Below are positions 1-6,339 of a DNA stretch of 8,287 nt, piece by piece. The DNA comes from Methanolinea sp. UBA477 (GTDB lineage: Archaea; Halobacteriota; Methanomicrobia; Methanomicrobiales; Methanospirillaceae): positions 28,395 to 36,681 of the forward strand of contig DAWO01000082.1 of NCBI GenBank assembly GCA_002509485.1, in the 5' to 3' direction. The notes under the pieces were generated by a model, which saw only the letters and a program-made list of their open reading frames with translations, was not told the origin of the DNA and searched no databases. A program made the position numbers and the translations under genes. Positions within the stretch are counted from its first letter, which is position 1; each line of letters opens with the position of its first letter.

Positions 1-1062
1 CAGGAATTCCCTGAGATTCTTGAACCTGTCATACTGAACGAGTTTGGCAAAAAATTTCTCCTCCCCTGGCTTTTTGACTATCCTGACGTCGCTGTATTCA
101 TGCAGCCATCTTGCACGGACATAGCGCTCGACAGTCTCGGTCTTTATCGAGATGATATCGATGAGTATGATAAAGATGGCAGACCCAATGGGGATTAAGG
201 CATACACAACGGCGGAGAGCTGGAGCAGGGCGACTCCGCCCATCATGCCCATCACCACCATGATAATTATGAGAAAGAGTGGACCTGCGACGAAGAGCGT
301 CACGTAGGACTCTGCTACGAGGGAGAGGAAGCTTAAATACTGTTTCTGCTCGAACCGGGCCTCTTCCTGGTACAGCTTGACCCTCCCTGCCAGGAACGTG
401 GTAAGGTCGCCGCCACTCTCGATGACCGATACCATATCCTCCAGGAACTCTTTTAGTTTCTCGGAAGGAGTTGTTGTCATGAGATGCCTGATGGCCGTAA
501 CGACATCGTACCCGAAGAAGTCGCAGTCCCTCACGACCTGCCGGAACTCCAGGGCGATCTCACCATAGACCTTGGCATTATCTGACAGTGACCGGAATAT
601 CGGCATGAGCTGGGCACCGCCCTTCCGCATGGCATACATGTACGCGACCGCGTTGTGCAGGGTGAGGTTTATCTTTGTGCGCCGGTTGCCCTTCTGGAGA
701 GAGGGAAATTTCAGGATTACATAATATACAGCAACCGATCCGAGGAGGAATGCCACCAAGCCCACAGCGATCTGGAACCCGAGCATGTGCCGGGTTGCCA
801 AACCTGGTTCAGGTATTGGTACGTTGAATATATTGTACAGTCCCGTATATCCTGGCGTTGACGGTCCATAAAAGAAGAACCCTGAGATCCAGAAAGAGAA
901 GAGGGCCAGGAGAACCCCGGCGATTATCGAGATCTTTATCGCTGTCACCAGGTAATGTGCAAGCGTCATTCCCATGCGGGACGAGATGAGATCAGAATAG
1001 ACCTGCTGGTGACGCAGGGGGTCACGCCGGATATAGTTGCGGATCAGGGTATTGAATCTCAT
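1..1062 (-). CDS. Type II/IV secretion system F-family membrane platform protein (GspF/ArlJ/TadC-like), 3' end outside window
   Basis: Integral-membrane platform protein of a type IV pilus/archaellum-like secretion machine; such proteins anchor the cytoplasmic ATPase and pass its motion to filament or substrate assembly. The reading frame is open from the ATG at 1062 down to base 1, giving 354 residues with no stop, so the gene is cut by the window edge. Visible parts are a basic amphipathic N-terminus, hydrophobic segments near residues 42-64 and 95-117, a cytoplasmic T2SSF-type helical domain at about 130-245 (with 'MRKGGAQL' and 'VIESGGDL' motifs typical of the family), and a long hydrophobic stretch at about 250-305 that should form two or more membrane helices. 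The start is fixed by an ATGA overlap with the stop of the upstream ATPase gene. No Shine-Dalgarno precedes it, so translation is probably coupled. The remainder may hold a second F domain, as in fused TadB/TadC-like archaeal proteins, but this cannot be seen. Substrate unknown. Confidence 0.9.
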   Translation of the reverse strand, partial: MRFNTLIRNYIRRDPLRHQQVYSDLISSRMGMTLAHYLVTAIKISIIAGVLLALFSFWISGFFFYGPSTPGYTGLYNIFNVPIPEPGLATRHMLGFQIAVGLVAFLLGSVAVYYVILKFPSLQKGNRRTKINLTLHNAVAYMYAMRKGGAQLMPIFRSLSDNAKVYGEIALEFRQVVRDCDFFGYDVVTAIRHLMTTTPSEKLKEFLEDMVSVIESGGDLTTFLAGRVKLYQEEARFEQKQYLSFLSLVAESYVTLFVAGPLFLIIIMVVMGMMGGVALLQLSAVVYALIPIGSAIFIILIDIISIKTETVERYVRARWLHEYSDVRIVKKPGEEKFFAKLVQYDRFKNLREFL

Positions 1063-2810
1063 TTCAGGAGTGGGGCGAGATCGTCGATTGCTGCGATAAC
1101 CCGGGCGGGATCAATACTGTATGTCTGGAATACCTTTGAGACCGAGATATAGTCGATGATCTTCTGTCGCTGCATCGCTTCAAGGATTCGTCTTCTCACG
1201 GAGATCTCGTTCTCCAGGTCCTCCTTGCTCCATCCCCGTCGCTCTGCGATGTCGGCATAGACCTGTGACCTGCCATGATAGGAGAATTTGTCCTTCACCG
1301 GGTCATAATCAAAGACCGTATTCACCCGAAGGTTTCCTGTCGAGGGATCGATCCCTGCAATCTCGACTATCTCAAGGGATCTCCTCACCCGTTCGGTTCC
1401 AAGGTACACCAGTGCCTGGACACTCACGATGTTTAACGCGGTGATCATGTTTCTCGGGACATTCAACGGTTCACTCTCGAGCCGGTGAATTGCTGCATCG
1501 ATGCTTCCCGCATGCATCGTCGAGAATGTCGTGTGCCCCGTGTTCATCGCCTGGAAGAGTGTCTGCGCTTCAGCACCCCTCACCTCCCCGACGAGGATGT
1601 ATTCGGGCCGCTGTCTCATGGCCGCCTTCAGGAGGTCGAACATGTTGATCACGCTTGCCCCTTCCGCGATCAGTTCGCGGGTCACGCTGGCGATCCAGTT
1701 CTCATGGTACAGGGTAATCTCCCTGGTATCCTCGATGCTGACCACTTTTGCCATGGGGGGGATAAAGAGCGAGACGGCGTTTAAGGAGGTGGTCTTTCCG
1801 GAGGCGGTTCCCCCGATGAAGAGAAGGCTCTTGTTGTTCTCGATCGCCATCCAGAAATAGACCAGCTGTTCGGCATTGAACGTGTGGTACTCGATCAGTT
1901 CGATCGGCGAGAACGGGTCCTCGCGGAACTTCCTGATGGTAAACGACGTTCCCCGTGTGGTGACCTCGGTCCCGAGTGTCAGCTGCAGCCGTGAGCCGTC
2001 AGGAAGTGTTGCATCGAGAATCGGGTTTCCCGAGGATATGTGCTTTCCCGAGCGCTGTGCCAATGAAATTGCAAGCGAATTGAGGACCTCCTCCTCAAAG
2101 AGGATATTCGTCTTGACGTTCCGGTATCTCCGATGATAGAGAAAGACCGGGATCATGATCCCGTCACATGAGATATCCTCGAGGAAGGGATCCTTCATGA
2201 GTGGATCGAGCCTGCCCCACCCTAAAAAGTTCCTGATGAGGTAATACTGGAGCTTGAAATAGCTCTCCTGTTCGAGTTTTATCCCGTATTCGGCCAGAAG
2301 TTCCTGCATCTTCTCTATCAGGAGGTGCCGCCTGTCCTTTCCCAGATCGTCGTCCGTGAGGATCAGGGCCGAACGGAGATCTTCATGGATACGCTCCAGA
2401 AGCTCGTACTCAAACTCTGAAAGTGTCGGCTCGAAGAGGAGGTACTCATCCTGGTTGGTCTGGAGATTGTGTGCGATGATGACCATGGTCCGCCCGGGTT
2501 CAACCCAGTACTCCTCTATCTCCCTGTAGCCTTCGGGCAACTCGCCGGTGACCAGTGGTCCGTGTTCCTCGTACTTGTATTCAATAATATCGTGGACGGC
2601 CTTATTCTTCCCGAAGAGGTGTGGTACTGGAAATCCTGGCTTTTTGACAGAAACCTCCTCTTTTATCTCTTCCCCCTGGATATCGTGGACGGCCTTTTTC
2701 CTCCCGAAGAGGTGTGGGAGTGAAAACCTCGGCTTTCTTACGGAGGTCTCCTCTTTTATCTCTCCCTGCTGGATATCCTGCACAATTTCGTCTATTTCCG
2801 AAGACAGCAT
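1059..2810 (-). CDS. Type II/IV secretion system ATPase (GspE/TadA/ArlI-like) with duplicated N-terminal segment
   Basis: Cytoplasmic hexameric ATPase that powers pilus, archaellum or secretion machinery, 583 residues. Family motifs are complete: Walker A GGTASGKT at 333-340 (Lys339), Asp box with Glu360-Asp361 in 'SIEDTREI', Walker B 'YILVGEVRG' at 404-412 (Glu409), and the His box at 425-433 ending in 'TMH'. An N2-type domain precedes them ('YYLIRNFLGWGRLDPLMKDP' region). The C-terminal 75 residues are helical and charged, which is less typical. Residues 10-71 are a 31-residue tandem duplication followed by the start of a third copy, making a charged, probably flexible N-terminal extension. 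The start ATG at 2810 has a GGGAGGT ribosome site 11 bases upstream and a TATA element in register. The downstream F-family gene overlaps by 4 bp, so the two form one transcript. The sequence alone does not separate the TadA, PilB-like and ArlI subfamilies. Linkage to KaiC-like genes recalls ArlH-ArlI, but no archaellin is present here. Confidence 0.95.
   Translation of the reverse strand: MLSSEIDEIVQDIQQGEIKEETSVRKPRFSLPHLFGRKKAVHDIQGEEIKEEVSVKKPGFPVPHLFGKNKAVHDIIEYKYEEHGPLVTGELPEGYREIEEYWVEPGRTMVIIAHNLQTNQDEYLLFEPTLSEFEYELLERIHEDLRSALILTDDDLGKDRRHLLIEKMQELLAEYGIKLEQESYFKLQYYLIRNFLGWGRLDPLMKDPFLEDISCDGIMIPVFLYHRRYRNVKTNILFEEEVLNSLAISLAQRSGKHISSGNPILDATLPDGSRLQLTLGTEVTTRGTSFTIRKFREDPFSPIELIEYHTFNAEQLVYFWMAIENNKSLLFIGGTASGKTTSLNAVSLFIPPMAKVVSIEDTREITLYHENWIASVTRELIAEGASVINMFDLLKAAMRQRPEYILVGEVRGAEAQTLFQAMNTGHTTFSTMHAGSIDAAIHRLESEPLNVPRNMITALNIVSVQALVYLGTERVRRSLEIVEIAGIDPSTGNLRVNTVFDYDPVKDKFSYHGRSQVYADIAERRGWSKEDLENEISVRRRILEAMQRQKIIDYISVSKVFQTYSIDPARVIAAIDDLAPLLK
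2586..2783 (-). repeat. 93-bp in-frame tandem duplication in the secretion ATPase N-terminus
   Basis: Two adjacent 93-bp units, 2691-2783 (residues 10-40) and 2598-2690 (residues 41-71), are followed by the first four codons of a third (VHDI, 2586-2597). By manual alignment the units differ at about 17 of 93 bases and 10 of 31 residues. Each carries an acidic 'GEIKEE'-type stretch, a basic 'KP.F' stretch and the conserved 'PHLFG' motif. The period is exactly 31 codons, so the frame is kept. Confidence 0.9.
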
Positions 2811-2821
2811 GAGAAACAGGT

Positions 2822-2828
2822 ACCTCCC
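2822..2828 (-). promoter_or_regulatory. Ribosome binding site of the secretion ATPase gene
   Basis: On the minus strand GGGAGGT lies 11 bases before the ATG at 2810. It is a strong match to the complement of the archaeal 16S rRNA tail and supports that ATG as the start. Confidence 0.7.
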
Positions 2829-2840
2829 GGCGTTGCTGCC

Positions 2841-2862
2841 ATAAATCCCTGAATGGATTTAT
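2841..2862. repeat. Perfect 8-bp inverted repeat overlapping the ATPase promoter (candidate operator)
   Basis: ATAAATCC (2841-2848) and GGATTTAT (2855-2862) are perfect inverted copies separated by 6 bases. The 14-bp centre-to-centre spacing does not match one 10-11 bp helical turn exactly, but the symmetry suits a dimeric regulator. The right arm lies inside the TATA element and the left arm just upstream of the predicted start site, so a bound protein would block TBP or polymerase. Function is inferred. Confidence 0.45.
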
Positions 2863-2868
2863 ATTTGG
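2856..2868 (-). promoter_or_regulatory. TATA box of the secretion ATPase operon
   Basis: The minus strand reads CCAAATATAAATC here, a good archaeal TATA element. Initiation about 25-27 bases downstream would fall near 2835. That gives a leader of about 24 bases which just includes the Shine-Dalgarno at 2822-2828. The ordered spacing of TATA, start, ribosome site and ATG is the main support; the start site is inferred. Confidence 0.6.
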
Positions 2869-2872
2869 GAGG

Positions 2873-2886
2873 AATGTTATAAAGGT
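2873..2886 (+). promoter_or_regulatory. Possible divergent plus-strand TATA element
   Basis: TTATAAAG at 2877-2884 follows a purine-rich GGGAGGAATG that could serve as a BRE-like element. Initiation would be expected near 2906, just before the hairpin at 2913-2929. It could drive a long leader of the KaiC-like operon or a separate small RNA. The core also reads as CTTTATAA on the other strand, so its direction is uncertain. Confidence 0.3.
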
Positions 2887-2912
2887 ATATCCCGGGGCAT
2901 GTCAGCGTTCTC

Positions 2913-2929
2913 CCTGGAGAAAATCCAGG
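2913..2929 (+). repeat. Short hairpin CCTGGA-GAAAA-TCCAGG
   Basis: A perfect 6-bp stem closes a 5-base GAAAA loop. It would sit within about 10 bases of the 5' end of any RNA starting at the candidate plus-strand promoter, so it could be a 5' stabilising structure or part of an operator. No T tract follows directly, so it does not look like a terminator. Confidence 0.4.
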
Positions 2930-2974
2930 TCAGATACGTGATTTTTGAAACAAGGTTTTTTGTTATCTGTTGCG

Positions 2975-3007
2975 GATACAATTGATGAATCGGGAAAGGG
3001 TTGTATC
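2975..3007. repeat. Perfect 7-bp inverted repeat GATACAA / TTGTATC
   Basis: GATACAA (2975-2981) and TTGTATC (3001-3007) are separated by 19 bases in the gene-free region upstream of the KaiC-like operon. It could be a regulator site or an RNA stem with a long loop. Arms of this length can also arise by chance. Confidence 0.3.
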
Positions 3008-3270
3008 ATGCTTCACGGCATCATGCATGCAATGCCGGATCGGCAGCCCAATGGTGGCCTTTACCAGTGCGAGACAATGGTTTTTGGAATAAAAAGGTCG
3101 TTTTGAGAGCGTTTACCGGAGTGATCGAAAACCGTTACGCAGGTATCAATCCGGATTCTTCGTTCCCGAAAAACAGGGGAGGTCGAAAATTTGGCCCGGC
3201 CGCCGGAAAACGAGTCGGAACGAGGGAAAAATAGAAATGCTTTCGGCATTTACCAGTAATCAGGCAGATC

Positions 3271-4095
3271 ATGCAGGAGCCGGACATTCCCCCGATGCCC
3301 ACAGGAATCACCTCGCTGGACCCGGTACTGGAAGGCGGGATGCCTCCCGGATCCGTCGTCCTTCTCCTCGGGGAGACCGGATCCGGGAACAGGGAGTTTG
3401 TATACAGTTCCATCCTCTCGCTCTCAACATCGAAGATGGAGAAGAAAACCGAAGTCCCAGGTCTTCCAGAAGATATCAGCTACATCTCGTTTACCAAGAC
3501 CCGTGACGATATCCTCGGCGAATTATCCCTCTCTTTTCATCCCGACCTCGTTTCCTCTGCATCGCTGATACAGTTCGAGGACCTCTCCCAGCTCTATTTT
3601 GATGCAAGCGTGGTCCCCGTGGAATGGTATTCGGGTGCCGATTTCCTCACCCGCATACAGAAGAAGACACCGACCACGAATATCATGGTGCAGCTGGCCT
3701 CGACCATGGAGAAGCTGGCGCCCCACAGCCTCGTCGTTCTCGATTCCCTGACAGATCTCGCCACGCAATACTCAAAGACGCAGCAGTGGAACGACTTTTC
3801 AGCCTTTCTGAAAGGTCTGCAGAGAATAACAAAGAAATGGAATACGACGATATACCTACCTCTTACTGGTGGCATTCTCGATAAGAGCAGGGAGACAGAG
3901 ATTGCGGATACGGTGGACGCGGTGCTGCTCTTCCGCTGGGAGGAGACACCCGGTGCGAGGAGACAGAGGGTCATGCATTTCGAGAAGTTCAGGGGCCTCA
4001 TGCCACACCTGGAGGAACGTGATTTAGTCAAGTTTGCCGTGCGGATCACGTCCAGCGGCGGATTCGAAGTGAGCAATATCAGGGTGGTCATATGA
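3271..4095 (+). CDS. RAD55/KaiC-like RecA-superfamily protein with degenerate ATPase site
   Basis: A 274-residue single-domain protein of the KaiC/RadA-like P-loop group. The family opening is clear: 'TGITSLDPVLEGGMPPGS' at 11-28, then the P-loop at 34-41. That loop reads GETGSGNR, so the lysine (position 40) and the following Thr/Ser (41) are Asn and Arg. The strand that normally ends in the paired glutamates reads 'YISFTKTRDD' (71-80), with Thr-Lys in place of Glu-Glu. A Walker B-like 'LVVLDSL' with Asp158 remains. Seen against its intact neighbour, this suggests a protein that has lost ATP hydrolysis and perhaps nucleotide binding, possibly acting as a structural or regulatory partner. The frame is otherwise clean and full length, so it is not a decayed gene. 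The ATG at 3271 is the first start after an in-frame stop at 3232-3234; no strong ribosome site precedes it, so the mRNA may be short-leadered or leaderless. It overlaps the next gene by ATGA. Confidence 0.9.
   Translation: MQEPDIPPMPTGITSLDPVLEGGMPPGSVVLLLGETGSGNREFVYSSILSLSTSKMEKKTEVPGLPEDISYISFTKTRDDILGELSLSFHPDLVSSASLIQFEDLSQLYFDASVVPVEWYSGADFLTRIQKKTPTTNIMVQLASTMEKLAPHSLVVLDSLTDLATQYSKTQQWNDFSAFLKGLQRITKKWNTTIYLPLTGGILDKSRETEIADTVDAVLLFRWEETPGARRQRVMHFEKFRGLMPHLEERDLVKFAVRITSSGGFEVSNIRVVI
4081..4088 (+). promoter_or_regulatory. Ribosome binding site of the second KaiC-like gene
   Basis: AGGGTGGT lies 3 bases before the ATG at 4092, inside the end of the upstream gene. Its GGTG core matches the archaeal anti-Shine-Dalgarno, but the spacing is short. 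It supports the ATGA-overlap start. Confidence 0.45.
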
Positions 4096-4790
4096 ACGGG
4101 GAACGGGTGAGGATCGGAATCGAGGGGCTGGACCAGATGATGGGCGGCGGGCTCCTCCCGGGAAGCATCTGTGCCATCATCGGGACCTACGGTACCGGGA
4201 AGACCACCTTTGCCCTTCATTTCGTCTGGGAGGGGCTTGTTTCGGGTGAAAATGTCATTTACATCAGCCTGGAAGAGAGAGAGGACCGGATTCAACGGTA
4301 CATGGATCAGAAGGGCTGGGATGTCTCGCCATATATCGGAAAGACATTCACGGTCTTGAAGCTCGATCCGCTTGACTTCAACCTGGCTATCAACAGCCTG
4401 AAGAACGAACTTCCCCAGCTCGTCAGGAAACTGGATGCAAAACGCGTGGTCATCGACCCTGTTTCGCTGTTTGAAGACCTCTTCGAGAAGGACTCGGAGA
4501 GGAGGAGGGAGATGTTCCGGTTTGTCGACGGGCTGCGCGACCAGAAGTGCACGATCGTCCTGACGAGCGAGACCGACAGGCATGACAGTTTCGCAAGCAG
4601 GCACGGGTTGCTGGAATACCTTGCCGACAGCGTGATAGTGCTCCGGTATGTGCGCCCGTCAGACCTGACCAGTGTCCATCTCGCCCTCGAGGTGGTCAAG
4701 ATGCGCCTCTCCGCCCATTCGCGTGAGATCAAGCCCTACGAGATCCAGGAGGGCCTGGTGCTGGTCTACACGGAAGCGAACGTCTTTTAG
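4092..4790 (+). CDS. RAD55/KaiC-like RecA-superfamily ATPase (intact active site)
   Basis: A 232-residue single-domain ATPase of the KaiC/ArlH/RAD55-like group, expected to be cytoplasmic. The motif series is complete: 'IEGLDQMMGGGLLPGS' at 10-25, Walker A GTYGTGKTT at 31-39 with Lys37, paired catalytic glutamates 61-62 in 'YISLEERED', Walker B 'RVVIDPVSL' with Asp122, and a sensor-like 'IVLTSETD' strand near 158-165. Length fits a single KaiC domain and there is no DNA-binding extension. It starts inside the stop codon of the degenerate paralogue, so the two are probably made in similar amounts and may form mixed rings. In archaella the KaiC-like ArlH binds and regulates the ATPase ArlI; the divergent secretion ATPase here makes a similar role plausible but unproven. 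Its TAG overlaps the TAA of the convergent BofA-family gene. Confidence 0.92.
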   Translation: MNGERVRIGIEGLDQMMGGGLLPGSICAIIGTYGTGKTTFALHFVWEGLVSGENVIYISLEEREDRIQRYMDQKGWDVSPYIGKTFTVLKLDPLDFNLAINSLKNELPQLVRKLDAKRVVIDPVSLFEDLFEKDSERRREMFRFVDGLRDQKCTIVLTSETDRHDSFASRHGLLEYLADSVIVLRYVRPSDLTSVHLALEVVKMRLSAHSREIKPYEIQEGLVLVYTEANVF

Positions 4791-5053
4791 ATACCACCGA
4801 TGCCGAGCAGGTGCAGGATAACGATGAGCAGTGCGCCGGGAATACCCCCCAGGGCGCAGAAGAGTACGGTCACCAGGTTCAGCTCGATATCCGGCTGGCC
4901 GAGCATGGGCATGATGTGGAAAAAATTGATACAGAAGATGAGCAACAGCCCCAGTACAGAATTGATTATCAGTTTCGTGATATTTTTCAGGATCAGGAAG
5001 AGGACAACGGCAATCAGGATCCCTGCCACGAGAAGCGCCAGATCTATCGACAT
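4787..5053 (-). CDS. Pro-sigmaK processing inhibitor BofA family membrane protein
   Basis: An 88-residue, almost wholly hydrophobic protein with likely membrane segments at about 5-24, 28-49 and 58-85. The pattern 'LIINSVLGLLLIFCINFF' followed by 'ELNLVTVLFCALGGIPGALL' matches the BofA family, whose Bacillus member inhibits the intramembrane metalloprotease SpoIVFB. Archaea lack sporulation and the role of archaeal members is unknown. The ATG at 5053 has an AGGAG ribosome site within the last codons of tldE and starts 2 bases after the tldE stop, so it is the last gene of the lonB-tldD-tldE operon. It ends in a 4-bp stop-to-stop overlap with the convergent KaiC-like gene, leaving no room for a separate terminator. 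The family call is from sequence pattern. Confidence 0.82.
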   Translation of the reverse strand: MSIDLALLVAGILIAVVLFLILKNITKLIINSVLGLLLIFCINFFHIMPMLGQPDIELNLVTVLFCALGGIPGALLIVILHLLGIGGI

Positions 5054-5055
5054 CT

Positions 5056-6339
5056 CTATACTCCTATGATATTCTGGCGCAATAGTCTGATTTTCGGCAA
5101 TATCATCTTTCCGGTGACACGTTTTTTGGATCCAACCCCGCCGGTCTCCTGGAGCATCGTAAAGATGTTGCCAGACATCATGGCTTTCCGTACAGACCGT
5201 ACGAATTCGTCTCCTTCGACGAGGTAGGCATTTGAGAGTTCCACAGAAAAATCACCCGACAGGGGATTTGCGGTATGGGCTCCAACGACATCATGGACAT
5301 AGAGTGCCGGCTCGTCCATGATCCCCGATTCCTTTCCGTCGAGTACCAGGTTATGGACTCCGATGGCCGGGCCGCCTCCGTATCCGGAACGGACCGCACT
5401 CCCGGTGCTGGACTTTCCGTACCGGTATGCGGTCTTCAGGTCGTAGGCAAATGCCATTAAAACGCCATTTTTGATGAAATCCAGCCGTCGTGCGGGACTC
5501 CCCTCCGCGTCCCACCGTGTCGAAGAGAGTCCGCGCCCGTCGAAGGGATCGTCGTACAGGGAGAGGCTGTTGTCGATGACAACCTCGCCCATGCTCCCTG
5601 CAAGCCGGGATCGTCCGGCATGGACATTCCGGCCGGAGAGTGCGGGGACAAAGACCGCTCCCAGGAACTGGGAGAGAGCTATCTGGGAGAGTACCACGTC
5701 ATACCGGCCGCTCCTGATGTCGTCCCCCCCCGCAGATGTATGGGCAAGCCGGGCCGCTTCTTCCCCGACCCCGACCGGGTCGATATCCAGCCTGTACGAG
5801 CTGTCGAATTCATACCCGGTCGACTGGCCGCTGATACAATCGAGCGAGACGCCGACAGACGTTTTCGGGCTGCTGTACAACACACCGGACGAGTTTGCCA
5901 CCGTGGAGAACTGCCGGGAGACGTGGGCTGACCCTGACGTCACCTCCACGGGGTAGCGGGAGGCTCCCTCCAGGAGTTCTTCACAAAAGCGTTCCAGCAG
6001 AGCCGGATCCATCGTGATCTCCGGGTCACAGGCGAGTGGGGTGGGATCGAGGTCGACCGGTCCGGGCAGCCCGCCCCATTCCTGGGGCGTGGCAAGCTCG
6101 CCGCTGGCAAGCGCAGCCGACAGGCATTCCTGCCACCGTTCGGGATCGTCTGTGCTGGATACCCCGATCTTTCCATCCCGGATGGTCCTGATCGCCATCC
6201 CCGTGCTCCGTGAGATCGCGGCCTCACTGATCTCTCTCTTTCGCAGGGATGCGGAGAGAGACTCGCCCTTCACGAAGAAGACCTCGACCTCGTCAGCGGT
6301 CTTTGATCCTTCCTTGAGGACGGACTCAATCGGTTCCAC
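5056..6339 (-). CDS. tldE: TldE/PmbA-type non-catalytic subunit of the TldD/TldE metalloprotease
   Basis: Partner subunit of the TldD/TldE heterodimer, which degrades unfolded peptides and in Escherichia coli helps mature microcin B17. With the GTG at 6339 the protein has 427 residues, normal for the family. The N-terminal domain begins at once with 'TADEVEVFFVKGESLSASLR', and the C-terminal domain carries 'GAHTANPLSGDFS' from about residue 353, a PmbA/TldE signature. The region matching the TldD zinc helix lacks HExxxH ('LSQFLGAVFVPALSG'), as expected for this subunit. The frame also opens at an ATG at 6372, but that start adds 'MSCFVVRWWVA', which is unlike the family, has no ribosome site and overlaps tldD by 47 bp. 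The GTG at 6339 follows GGTGG at 6346-6350 and overlaps tldD by only 14 bp, so it is preferred. An eight-G run (minus strand, 5724-5731) lies in the frame without breaking it. Confidence 0.92.
   Translation of the reverse strand: MEPIESVLKEGSKTADEVEVFFVKGESLSASLRKREISEAAISRSTGMAIRTIRDGKIGVSSTDDPERWQECLSAALASGELATPQEWGGLPGPVDLDPTPLACDPEITMDPALLERFCEELLEGASRYPVEVTSGSAHVSRQFSTVANSSGVLYSSPKTSVGVSLDCISGQSTGYEFDSSYRLDIDPVGVGEEAARLAHTSAGGDDIRSGRYDVVLSQIALSQFLGAVFVPALSGRNVHAGRSRLAGSMGEVVIDNSLSLYDDPFDGRGLSSTRWDAEGSPARRLDFIKNGVLMAFAYDLKTAYRYGKSSTGSAVRSGYGGGPAIGVHNLVLDGKESGIMDEPALYVHDVVGAHTANPLSGDFSVELSNAYLVEGDEFVRSVRKAMMSGNIFTMLQETGGVGSKKRVTGKMILPKIRLLRQNIIGV
5061..5066 (-). promoter_or_regulatory. Ribosome binding site of the BofA-family gene
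   Basis: TAGGAG on the minus strand lies 7 bases before the ATG at 5053, within the end of tldE. It confirms the start of this short gene and suggests its own initiation despite tight packing. Confidence 0.6.

Larger units (their letters stand above)
2811..3270. other. 460-bp divergent intergenic region between the secretion ATPase and KaiC-like operons
   Basis: No convincing gene lies here. The left end holds the minus-strand promoter of the ATPase gene, listed separately. The rest is AT-richer than the flanking genes, with T and A tracts near 2940-2965 and 3079-3102. Besides the inverted repeats listed separately, CGGCAT (3016-3021) pairs with ATGCCG (3032-3037) around a loop containing GCATGC, and TCGTTCC (3160-3166) pairs with GGAACGA (3217-3223) across 50 bases. 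The plus-strand promoter for the KaiC-like operon must lie here. Candidates are the TATA-like element near 2877-2884, which would give a leader of about 365 bases, and the weak A-rich element at 3227-3238, which would give a leader of roughly 13 bases. The three short open frames in the region have no ribosome sites and no recognisable composition. Confidence 0.7.

Noticed and set aside
3001..3234. A 77-codon plus-strand frame upstream of the KaiC-like operon
   Set aside because: It starts with TTG, lacks a Shine-Dalgarno and its composition looks random. It cannot be excluded as a small protein but has no support.
3061..3249. A 62-codon minus-strand frame in the gene-free region
   Set aside because: No ribosome site, no promoter and no hydrophobic or domain pattern; overlapping short frames exist in other phases of the same stretch.
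3060..3257. Three copies of a TTTACCRG-like word (3060, 3112, 3249) as a possible regulator motif
   Set aside because: The matches are only about 8 bases and irregularly spaced (52 and 137 bases), with no shared flanks, so chance is the simpler explanation.
3594..4604. A 336-codon open frame on the minus strand opposite the two KaiC-like genes
   Set aside because: Its product has no recognisable domain and low-complexity composition, and the plus-strand frames carry complete family motifs over the same bases. It is an antisense shadow.
5724..5731. Eight-base C run (G run in the coding strand) in tldE as a phase-variation switch
   Set aside because: The frame is intact, a housekeeping peptidase subunit is an unlikely target, and runs of this length occur by chance in GC-rich codons for Gly-Gly.
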